Assembly: GCA_029961685.1 (NCBI GenBank)
Contig: JARWKL010000001.1
Location: 23,758,295-23,822,294 of the forward strand
Length of the DNA: 64,000 bases
Direction of reading: 5' to 3'
Source: Aristolochia californica
Lineage: Eukaryota > Streptophyta > Magnoliopsida > Piperales > Aristolochiaceae
Numbering within the stretch: the first letter of the stretch is position 1; each line of letters opens with the position of its first letter. The position numbers and the translations under genes were made by a program. Below are positions 50,493 to 60,300 of the stretch, piece by piece. The notes under the pieces were generated by a model. It did not search any database, was not told the origin of the DNA, and saw nothing but the letters and a program-made list of their open reading frames with translations.

Positions 50493-51303
50493 TACGTAGT
50501 TGTGGCCGATTGCTGCCCAGTAATGGCATGCAGGGAGATGTCCGGTGGTTCTTCCTCAATCATACCCTCTATCACCTCGATATCCTCTTTTTCAACCTTA
50601 TCGGTCAATAACAATCTTTTGCATTGATGCCCAACCCGATATGGTTCATCACAGTTGTAACACAGATTCTTAGCCCGCCGTTCCGCCATCCCAGCACTTG
50701 TCAATTTTTTTGTTTAAGGAGGTGTAGGATGACTAGATCTTGGATCCCCAGTCAAAGTAATACCTAGGTTGTTTCTCGGAGGAATGCGATCCCCTGACCA
50801 TGGAGGTCGTCTGTGTTGTGCCTGTTGTCGGAATTCTAAAGTATGAGCTATATTCATAGTGCTGGATAAGTCAACAGGTGCATAGAGCTCCACCTCAAGC
50901 TTTAACGCCTCAGTCAGTTCTGCTGTAAACAACGCAACTTGTTGATCCACTTGTACCATACTGCTGGCTCGTGCTAATTTTTCCTAGAATAATTTTTGAT
51001 ATTGCTCCACGGCCCCAGTTTGGCGTAATAAAACCAAATCTCCCAAAGGGTTACTATAAGCCGGAGGACCAAAACGGAGAGAGCACAGTCGCTTAAATTC
51101 ATCCCAATCTACCACCTCGCTATCAACCTCAACTAGCTGGTACCAAAGTTGTGCTTCCCCTAGTAAGTGGAGAATAGCTATGTTGACTCGGTCATAGGTT
51201 GGGACTCGCTGATGGCTAAAATTTTTTTTGTATTGATACAACCATATAAAAGGGTCTTCTGACCCATTATAAGTAGGGAATTCCATTTTAGTATACCTCA
51301 GAA

Positions 51304-51579
51304 CAGTGCCTCCCCCCTGGTAGAAGTGGCCCCTTGGAATGAGGGGTCCTTGCTGTCCCGAGAAACTCGTGCTCCTCAGAAATTCATCTCCCCCTCTGTT
51401 ATACGAATGGTCCCCTCCTCTCTGATCTGGAATGAGTGGTACAGTGCCTCCCCCCTAGTTGAGGTGTCCCCCCGGAATGAAAGGTCCTTGCTGACCCGAG
51501 AGACTCGTGTGTCTAGTAAACTCATCTCCCCCTTTGATCTGCGAATGGTCTCCCGAAATTGGGTTCTTGCCAGTGCTCA
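51304..51579 (-). repeat. 138-bp in-frame tandem duplication in gag
   Basis: Two units, starting at 51,304 and 51,442 (both CAGTGCCTCCCCCCT on the plus strand). They are offset by 138 bp, or 46 codons, so the frame is kept. Similarity is clear for about the first 115 bp and then fades. The units encode a Gly-rich stretch containing GGDEF, SGQQGP and GGGT. One unit carries the nonsense codon at 51,455. Confidence 0.8.
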
Positions 51580-51588
51580 AACCAGTCT

Positions 51589-51713
51589 CCATGCTATCCA
51601 TCCTTCCTTTCAAAGTTTCCAAACTGAGAGCGAACTTCTCCTCCAATGCAGCAAATTTCTTGCCAGTAGTTAGACCATTCTCCATGCTATCCATCCTTCC
51701 CTTCAAGGTCTCC
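51589..51713 (-). repeat. 93-bp-offset repeat in the gag coiled-coil region
   Basis: CCATGCTATCCATCCTTCC occurs at 51,589 and 51,682, an offset of 93 bp (31 codons). On the minus strand these encode two copies of ETLKGRMDSME followed by GL(S/T)TGK. The heptad-like spacing of hydrophobic residues suggests a coiled coil with a duplicated segment. Confidence 0.75.
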
Positions 51714-51812
51714 ATATCGATATCAATTTTTGAGAACCTCTCTAGGACAGTATCAAATTTTCTTTCAAGCAATTCAAAGTATTCATTGGTGCTTCTCTCT
51801 GCCGGGTTACCC

Positions 51813-51825
51813 TGCTCTGATACCA
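51813..51825 (-). other. Primer-binding site for initiator tRNA-Met
   Basis: On the minus strand TGGTATCAGAGCA, complementary to the 3' end of plant initiator tRNA-Met, separated from the 5' LTR by three bases (ACT). This fixes the element's orientation. The gag frame reads through the site as L-V-S-E-Q. Confidence 0.93.
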
Positions 51826-51828
51826 AGT

Positions 51829-52768
51829 TGTTACGCTCCCTAGCCATGGATCTAGTAACTCGGTGAGTTGAATATGAATTCAGCACTGTTTGAGGGTTTC
51901 TTAACACGTTTTTTGTGAAAAGAACTATCTTATACTTCTCCTTTAACGTTAGGATTGAAAAGGATTTTCCTTTTTTCAATTATAGATGCAACCAACAAGT
52001 TAAAGGACTGTTTAAGCACTCAGATATGAAACCCCTCTTTTATGATTCAAGACAAGAGAGTTTCACTTGCTGTAATGACTCAAGACAACCCCTTTCCCTT
52101 TACTGAATTCATTCCCCTTGAAAAGGAGTTTCCTTTTCTTAATTATGAATAAACCCAGCTAGTCTAGGAAGCTCCTTGAGGCCCCAATGTGGAATCCCCT
52201 TTCTTATGGCTCACGTCAAGGTAGGGTTTCCAATTTCATGCAGCACTGGTTCCTTACGTAAAAGAGAAACATAAATCGAATCTCAATGCTTGGAATAAGA
52301 TTAGAAAATACCTCAGGATGTCAACACCCAACCAGCAACAAGAACCCGTCCTCCTTCCTGGGTAGACTCACGTCAAGACCTCTCCTTTTCTCGAATTTTT
52401 GTGAAAGAGATGATCTTCTCTTGCAGCTCAGAAGAGAAAGGTAATTCCACTTCCTTTTCCTTCCAAGATCTCCTCAAAGACTCCCCAATGGATGCAGCAA
52501 ACCCCCAAGAGAGCTCAAGCCAAGAACCCTAGAATAGGGAGCCTAGAAAGAACCTAAATTACCCTAATTTATGCTAATTCCGAACTTGCTTTATTTCTCC
52601 ATCCTTACCCCTTAAATAGGGTAATTAACATCAACATAGGTTAGGGTTATTAAAACCCAATTCTACCCCTACCTTTAAGTCTTATAACAAATCAATAAAA
52701 TTTGAAATTAAAAGCAACATAAATAATAAAAGAAAAGTAGATGACTCAATGTTATTGATTCCATAACA
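51829..52768 (-). repeat. 5' LTR of the retrotransposon
   Basis: 940 bp with TG...CA ends, upstream of the primer-binding site in element orientation. It contains the promoter region, with a TATTTAA box about 150 bp in, and, 19 bases from its inner end, the ATG that opens the gag frame (51,847). The frame is also open further upstream in the LTR to an ATG at 51,979, but the 51,847 ATG is the likelier start because it directly precedes the conserved read-through of the primer-binding site. Confidence 0.93.
52612..52618 (-). promoter_or_regulatory. Candidate TATA box in the 5' LTR
   Basis: TATTTAA on the minus strand, about 150 bp from the LTR's 5' end and present at the equivalent place in the other LTR (50,253-50,259). 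AATAAA follows about 17 bases downstream (52,590-52,595) and could serve as the polyadenylation signal in the 3' copy. Assigned from position and consensus only. Confidence 0.4.
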
Positions 52769-52773
52769 ATTTT
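52769..52773. repeat. Target-site duplication, right copy (ATTTT)
   Basis: ATTTT follows the last bases of the LTR (TAACA) and precedes TAACTGAG of the interrupted monomer. It is identical to 49,463-49,467. Confidence 0.93.
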
Positions 52774-55700
52774 TAACTGAGTGTTGACTCCCAATCCATA
52801 AGTAATTACTTAGGGTAATATAGCCCGTTACACATGATAAATCACTTTACAATCATCTATGAACGTTAGGTCAGCTTATTGTAAATGGGAAAAATTATGG
52901 GATGTTCGACTCGGGTAAATATCTCACTGGACGTTCACTTGAGAATTTAAAAAGCGTTTGTTATTCTCTTTAAAAGGTTTGGATCCGTAGTTTATTTGCA
53001 CCTTTAACTTTTTTCGAGATTGCAGATCCATTTTTAAAGCATGCATGGAAGAAATCTCTTTCTTGTAAAATTCCAAGCAGTTAGGATTGAACTAGTGAAA
53101 TTTCCAAAACTTGGACAACAAAACTTTTGTGTTCATTTGTGGTGTGTGAAGAAATTTTCTTTACTTACATTTGTTATTGTTTAATATTTTTTCCTTACCT
53201 AAACTCTAAAATTTTGATTTTGTTGTGATCTATTGGCCTTTTTGGTTTACGGGATGAAGGGAGAGCGAAAATTAAAAGTTTTGATTTAAAAAAAAAGAGT
53301 ATATCTAAAATGGAAATGCACAATGGACAAATTTTGAGAGAGATAATTCCAAAGAGTGAGTTTAATGTTTAGGGATTGTGAGATCTTTTTAGTTTTGATT
53401 TATTAGGTTTTGAAATCGTTGGGAAAAGGGGGAGGAAGGGGATTTTTAACTGAGTGTTGACTCCCAATCCATAAGTCATTTCTTAGGGTATTATAGCCCG
53501 TTACGCATGAAAAATCACTTTAAAATCATCTATGATCGTTCGGTCAGCTTTTTGTTAATGGCAAAATAATGGATAGTTTGACTCGGGTAAATATCCCATC
53601 GCACGTTCACTTGAGAATTTAATGAGCGTTTGTTATTCACTTTAAAAGGTTTGCATCCATAGGTGATTTGCATCTTTAACATGTTTCAAGCATGCATATT
53701 CGTTTTTAAAGCATGTGTGGAAGAAATTTCTTTCTTATAAAATTCCAAACTGTTGGGGGTTAACTAGTGGTATTTCCCCAACTTGGACAACAAAACTTTT
53801 GTCTTCATTTGTGGTGTGTGAATAAATTTTATTTACTAAAATTTGTTATTGTTTTAAATTTTTTCCATACATAAACTCTAAAATTTTCATTTGGTTGTGA
53901 TCTGTTTGCCTTTTTGGTTTACGGGATGAAGGGAGTGCGAGAACTAAAAGTTTTGATTTAAGAAAAATGTGTACATCTAAAAAGGAAATGCACAATGCAT
54001 AATTTTAGAAAGAGATAATTTGAAAGAGTGTCTATAATTTTTAAGGATTGTAAGCTCTTTTTAGTTTTTATAAATCAGGTTTTGCAATCGTCGGGAAAAG
54101 GGGGAGGCAGGGGATTTTTAACTGAGTGTTGACTCCCAATCCAAAAGGCTTTTTTTAGGGTAATATAGCCCGTTACGCATGATAAATCACTTTACAATCA
54201 TCTATGATCGTTAGGTCAGCTTTTTGTATATAGGCAAAATAATGACTGGTTTGACTCAAGTAAATACCCCACCGAACGTTCACGTAAGACTTTAATGAGC
54301 GTTTGTTATTCTCTTTAAAACTTTTGGATCCATATTGATTTCCATCTTTAATATGTTTCAAGCATGCATATCCGTTTTTGAAGCATATGTAGAAGAAATC
54401 TCTTTCTTATTAAATTCCAAGCTGTTAGGGACAACAAGTAGTGGAATTACCCAAACTTGGACAACAAAACTTTTGTGTTCATTTGTGGTGTGTGAATAAA
54501 TTTTCTTTAATTACATTTGTTATTGTTTTAAAATTTTCCATACATAAACTCTAAAATTTTCATTTTGGTTTGATCTATTTGCCTTTTTTGTTTACGACAT
54601 GAAGGGAGAGCGAAAACTCCAAGTTTTGATTTAAGAAAAAAAATTACATCTAAAATGGAAATGCACAATGCTCAAACGTAGAGAGAGATAATTCCAAAGA
54701 GTGTCTGTAAATTTTAGGGATTGTAAGCTCTTTTCAATTTTTATATATCCGGTTTTGAAAACGATGTGAAAAGGGGGAGGCAGGGAATTTTTAACTGAGT
54801 GTTGACTCCCAATCCATAATTAATTTCTTAGGGTAATATAGCCCATTACGCATGATTAATAACTTTACAATCGTCTATGATCATTAGGTCAGCTTATTGT
54901 AAATGGGCAAAATAATGGCATGTTTGACTCGGGTAAATATCCCACCGCACGTTCAGTTGAGAATTTAATGTGCGTTTGTTATTCTCTTTAAAAGGTTTGG
55001 ATCCGTAGTTGATTTTCACCTTTAACATTTTTCAAGCTTGCATATCCATTTTTAATGCATGCGTGGAAGAAATCTCTTCCTCGTAAAATTCCAAGCTGTT
55101 AGGGTTGAACTAGTGGAATTTCCCAAACTTGGACAACAAAACTTTTGTGTTCATTTGTGGTGTGAGAATAAATTTTCTTTACTTACATTTGTTATTTTAA
55201 AATTTTTTTTTCCATACATAAACTCTAAAATTTTCATTTTGTTATGATTTATTTGCCTTTTTGGTTTACGGGATGAAGGGAGAGCGAAAACTCAAAGTTT
55301 TGATTTAAGGAAAAAGAGTATATCTAAAATGGAAATGCCCAATGGACAAATATAGAGAGAGATAATTCCAAAAAGTGACTGTAATGTTTATGGATTGTGA
55401 GCTCTTTTTAGTTTTGATTTATTAGGTTTTGCAATCGTCGGGAAAATGGGGAGCCAAGGGATTTTTAACTGAGTGTTGACTCCCAATCCATTAGCCATTT
55501 CTTAAGGCAATAAAGCCCGTTACGCATGAAAAATCACTTTAAAATCATCTATGATCGTTAGGTCAGCTTTTTGTTAATGGGCAAAATAATGGCTTGTTTG
55601 ACTCGGGTAAATATTTGACCGCACGTTCACTTGAGAATTTAATGAGCGTTTGTTATTCTCTTTAAAAGGTTTGGATCCGTAGTTTATTTTCACCTTTAAC

Positions 55701-57319
55701 ATTTTTCGAGCTTCCAAATCCATTTTTAAAGCATGCGTGGAAGAAATCTCTTTCTTGTAAAATTCCAAGCTGTTAGGATTGAACTAGTGGAATTTCCCAA
55801 ACTTGGACAACAAAACTTTTGTGTTCATTTGTGGTGTGTGAAGAAATTTTCTTTACTTACATTTGTTATTGTTTAATATTTTTTCCATACATAAACTCTA
55901 AAATTTTCATTTTGTTGTGATCTATTTGCCTTTTTGGTTTACGGGATGAAGGGAGAGCGAAAATTAAAAGTTTTGATTTAAGAAAAAAGAGTATATCTAA
56001 AATGGAAGTGCACGATGGACAAATGCTGAGAGAGATAATTCCAAAGAGTGACTGTAATGTTTAGGGATTGTGAGATCTTTTTAGTTTTGATTTATTAGGT
56101 TTTGAAATCGTCGGGAAAAGGGGGAGGAAGGGGATTTTTAACTGAGTGTTGACTCCCAATGCATAAGTCATTTCTTAGGGTATTATAGCCCGTTACGCAT
56201 GAAAAAATCACTTTAAAATCATCTATGATCATTAGGTCAGCTTTTTGTTAATGGGCAAAATAATAGATAATTTGACTTGGGTAAATATCCCATCGCACGT
56301 TCCCTTGAGAATTTAATGAGCGTTTGTTATTCACTTTAAAAGGTTTAGATCCATAGTTGATTTGCATCTTTAACATGTTTCAAGCATGCATATTCGTTTT
56401 TAAAGCGTGTGTGGAAGAAATCTCTTTCTTATAAAATTCCAAGCTGTTGGGGGTTACGGCATGAAGGGAGAGTGAAAAGTAAAAGTTTTGATTTAAGAAA
56501 AAAGTGTATATCTAAAATGAAAATGCACAATGCACAAATATAGAGAGAGATAATTCCAAAGAGTGTTTGTAATTTTTAGGGATTGTAAGTTCTTTTTATT
56601 TTTTATATATCGAGTTTTGCAATCATCAGGAAAAGGGGGAGGCGGGGGATTTTTAACTGAGTGTTGACTCCCAATCCATATGATATTTCTTTGGGTAATA
56701 TAGCCTGTTAAGCATGATAAATCACTTTATAATCATCTATGATCGTCAGGTCAGCTTTTTGTATTTGGGTAAAATAATGGCTTGTTTGACTCGGGTAAAT
56801 ATCCCACCACACGTTCATTTGAGAATTTAATGAGCATTTTTTATTGTCTTTAAAAGGTTTGGATCCATAGGTGATTTGCATCTTTAACATGTTTCAAGCA
56901 TGCATATCTGTTTTTCAAGCATGTGTGGAAGAAATCTCTTTCTTATAAAATTCCAAGCTGTTAGGGTTGAACTAGTCGAATTTCCCAAACTTGGACAACC
57001 AAACTTTTGTGTTCATTCTTGGTGTGTCAATAAATTTTCTTTACTTACATTTTTTATTCTTTCTAATTTTTTCCACACATAAACTCTAAAATTTTCATTT
57101 TGTTGTGATCTATTTGCCTTTTTGGTTTACGAGATGAAGGGAGAGCGAAAACTCAAAGTTTTGATTTAAGAAAAAGGTGTATATCTAAAATTAAAATGCA
57201 CAATGCATAAATATAGAGAGAAATAATTCCAAAGAGTGTCTTAATTTTTAGGGATTGTAAGCTTTTTTAAGTTTTGATATATTAGGTTTTTCAATTGTCA
57301 AGAAAAGGGGGAGGCGGGG
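52774..57319. repeat. Satellite monomers with an internal four-monomer recurrence
   Basis: Monomer stretches at about 52,980-53,760 and 55,670-56,450 share many rare variants: TTATTGTTTAATATTTTTTCC, GGTTTTGAAATCGT, GAGGAAGGGGATT, GTATTATAGCCC, GCATGAAAAA, TTTTGTTAATGG and GTTATTCACTTTAAAAGG. The offset is about 2,692 bp, four monomers. The second copy ends in a deletion of about 158 bp at about 56,452, where GTTGGGGGTTA joins CGGCATGAAGG, making the 56133 monomer 515 bp. Confidence 0.75.
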
Positions 57320-60300
57320 GATTTTTAACTGAGTGCTCACTCCCTATCCATATGAGATTTCTTAGGGTAATATAGCCCGTTACGCATGATAAATCACTTT
57401 ACAATAATCTATGATCGTTAGGTCAGCTTTTTGTATATGGGCAAAATATTGGCTTGTTTGACTCGGGCAAATATCTCACCGCACGTTCACTTGAGCATTT
57501 GTTATTCTGTTTAAAAGGTTTGGATCCATAGGTGATTTTCACATTTAACATGTTTAAAGCATGCATATCCATTTTTAAAGCATGTGTGGATGAAATTTCT
57601 TTCTTATAAAATTCTATGCTGTTAGGGTTGAACTAGTGGAATTTGCAAAACTTGGACAACAAAACTTTTGTGTTCATTTGTGGTGTGTGAATAAAATTTC
57701 TTTACTTACATTTGTTATTGTTTTAAATTTTTTCAATTCATAAACTCTAAAATTTTCATTTTGTGGTGATCTATTTGCCTTTTTGGTTTACGGGATGAAG
57801 GTAGAGCTAGAACTCAAAGTTTTGATTTAAGAAAAAAGAGTACATCTAAAATGGAAATGTACAATGCACAAATTTAGATACACATAATTCCAAAGAGTTT
57901 TTGTAATTTTTAGGGATTGTGAGCTCTCTTAAGTTTTTATAAAATCAGGTTTTGCAATCGTTGGGAAAAGGGGGATTTGGGGGAGGTTTATAACTAAGTA
58001 TTGACTCTGAATCCATAAGTCATTTCATAGGGTAATATAGCCCGTTACGCTTGATAAATCACTTTACAATCATCTATGATGATTTGGTCAGCTTTTTATA
58101 AATGGGCAAAAAAATGGCTTGTTTGACTCGGGTAAATATTCCACAGCATGTTCACTTGAGAATTTAATGATTGTTTGTTATTCTCTTTAAAAGGTTTGGA
58201 TCCATAGGTGATTTGCATCTTTAACATTTTCAAAGCATGCATATCCATTTTTAAAGCATGTGTGGAAGAAATCTCTTCCTTTAAAAGTCCAAGTTGTTAG
58301 GATTGAACTAGTGGTATTTCCCAAACTTGGACAATAAAACATTTGTGTTCATTTGTGGTGTGTGAATAAATTTTCTTTATTTACATTATGTTATTTTTTA
58401 AATTTTTTTCCATACATAATCTCTAAAATTTTCATTTTGTTGGGATCTTTTTGCCTTTTTGGTTTACGGGAAGGTAGAGCGAAAACTCAAAGTTTTGATT
58501 TAAGAAAAAAGAGTACATCTAAAATGGAAATGCACAATGCACAAATGTAGCGTGTCTGTAATTTTAAGGGATTGTGAGCACTTTTTAGTTTTTATATATT
58601 AGGTTTTGCAATCGTTGGGAAAAGAGGGAGGCGGGGGATTTTTAACTGAGTGTTGACTCCCAATCCATAAGTCATTTCTTAGGGTAATATAGCCCGTTAC
58701 GCATGATAAATGACTTTCCAATCATATATGATCATTAGGTTAGCTTTTTGTAAGTGGGAAAAATAATGGCTTGTTAGACTCGGGTAAATATCCCACCGCA
58801 CGTTCACTTTTAGAATTTAATGAGCGCTTGTAACTCTCTTTAAAAGGTTTAGATCCATAGGTGATTTGCATCTTTAACATGTTTCAAGCATGCATATCCA
58901 TTTTTAAAGCATGTGTGGTTGAAATCTCTTTCTTATAAAATTCCAAGCTATTAGGGTTGAACTAGTGGAATTTCCCAAACATGGACAACAAAAATTTTGT
59001 GTTCATTTGTGGTGTGTGAATAAATTTTCATTACTTACATTTGCTTTTGTTTTAAATTTTTTTCCATACATAAACTCTAAAATTTTCATTTTTTTGTGAT
59101 CTATTTGCCTTTTAGGTTTACAGGATGAAGGGAGAGCGAAAACTCAAAGTTTTGATTTAAGAAAGAAGTGTACATCTAAAATTAAAATGCACAATGCACA
59201 AATATAGAGAGAGATAATTCCAAAGAGTCTCTGTAATTTTTAGGGTTTGTAAGCTCTTTTTAGTTTTTATATATATGGTTTTGCAATCGTCGGGAAAAGG
59301 GGGAGACGGGGGATTCTTACTGAGTCATGACTCACAATCCATATGACATTTCTTAGGGTAATATAGCCTGTTACACATGATAAATCATTTTACAATCATC
59401 TATGGTCGTCAGGTTAGCTTTTTGTATATGGGCAAAATAATGGCTTGTTTGACTCTGGTAAGTATCCTATCGCATGTTCACTTGAGAATTTAATGAGCGT
59501 TTCTTACTCTCTTGAAAAAGTTTAGATCCATTGGTGATTTGGATCTTTAACATGTTTCAAGCATGCATATCCATTTTTAAAGCATGTGTGGATGAAATCT
59601 CTTTCATATAAAATTCCAAGGTGTTAGGGTTGAACCAGTGGAATTTCCCAAACTTGGAAAACAAAACTTTTGTGTTCATTTGTGGTGTGTGAATAAATTA
59701 TCTTTACTTACATTAGTTATTGTTTTAAATTTTTTCCATACATAAACTCTAAAATTTTCATTTTGTTGTGATCTATTTGCCTTTTTGGTTTACGATATCA
59801 AGGGAGAGTGAAAACTCAAAGTTTTGATTTAAGAAAAAAGTGTACATCTAAAATTGAAATGAACAATGGACAAATGTAGAGGTAGATAATTCAAAAGAGT
59901 GTCTATAATTTTTAGGGATTGTAAGCTCTCTTTAGTTTTTATTATCTGGTTTTGCAATCATTGGGAAAAGGGTGAGGCAGGGGAGTTTTTCCTGAGTGTT
60001 GACTCCAAATCCATAAGTCATTTTTTAGGGTAATATTCCACGTTATGCATGATAAATCACTTTACAATCATCTTTGATAGTTTGGTCAGCTTTTTGTAAA
60101 TGGGAAAAATAATGCCTTGTTTGACTCGGGTAAATATCCCACCGTACGTTCACTTTAGAATTTAATGAGCATTTTTTATTCTCTTTAAAATGTTTGGATC
60201 CATAGGTGATTTTCATCTTTAACATGTTTCAAGCATGCATATCCATTTTTAAAGCATGTGTAGATGAAATCTCTTTCTTATAAAATTCCAAGCTTTTATG

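Larger units (their letters stand above)
50492..51847 (-). pseudogene. gag: Degenerate gag (capsid and zinc-knuckle polyprotein)
   Basis: A single minus-strand frame of 451 codons between an ATG at 51,847 and a TAG at 50,492-50,494. It is interrupted by in-frame stops at codon 131 (TAG, 51,455-51,457), codon 288 (TAG, 50,984-50,986) and codon 378 (TAA, 50,714-50,716). There is no frameshift. Order of features: residues 1-20 encoded across the LTR end and primer-binding site (MARERNNLVSEQ); a charged, coiled-coil-like region about 30-100 with two ETLKGRMDSME repeats 31 residues apart; a glycine-rich segment about 105-180 with a 46-codon tandem duplication; a capsid-like domain from about 188 (FPTYNGSEDPFIWLYQY, later LRQTGAVEQYQ); and a zinc knuckle at about 391-404 (CYNC...GHQC). 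At codon 131 the duplicate copy has CAG where this one has TAG. Gag would form the particle and package RNA. This copy cannot make the full protein. Confidence 0.88.
49468..52768 (-). mobile_element. Non-autonomous Ty3/gypsy LTR retrotransposon
   Basis: A complete element by structure, 3,301 bp, reading on the minus strand. In order from its own 5' end: LTR (52768-51829), tRNA-iMet primer-binding site (51825-51813), gag with three internal stops (51847-50492), a possible pol tail, polypurine tract (50422-50410), and LTR (50409-49468). The termini are TGTTA...TAACA and the target duplication is 5 bp. The internal region is only 1,419 bp and has no protease, reverse transcriptase, RNase H or integrase core, so any movement must have used enzymes supplied in trans. 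The gag capsid and zinc-knuckle types fit plant Ty3/gypsy elements and are perhaps chromovirus-like. I cannot assign a named family. Confidence 0.93.

Noticed and set aside
50492..51847. Functional gag
   Set aside because: Three in-frame stops separate the coiled-coil, capsid and zinc-knuckle parts. Individual open pieces start at internal methionines with no sign of use.
51326..51866. Plus-strand ORFs of 115 and 119 codons in the retrotransposon
   Set aside because: They lie opposite the gag frame, whose capsid and zinc-knuckle motifs and whose orientation relative to the primer-binding site are clear.
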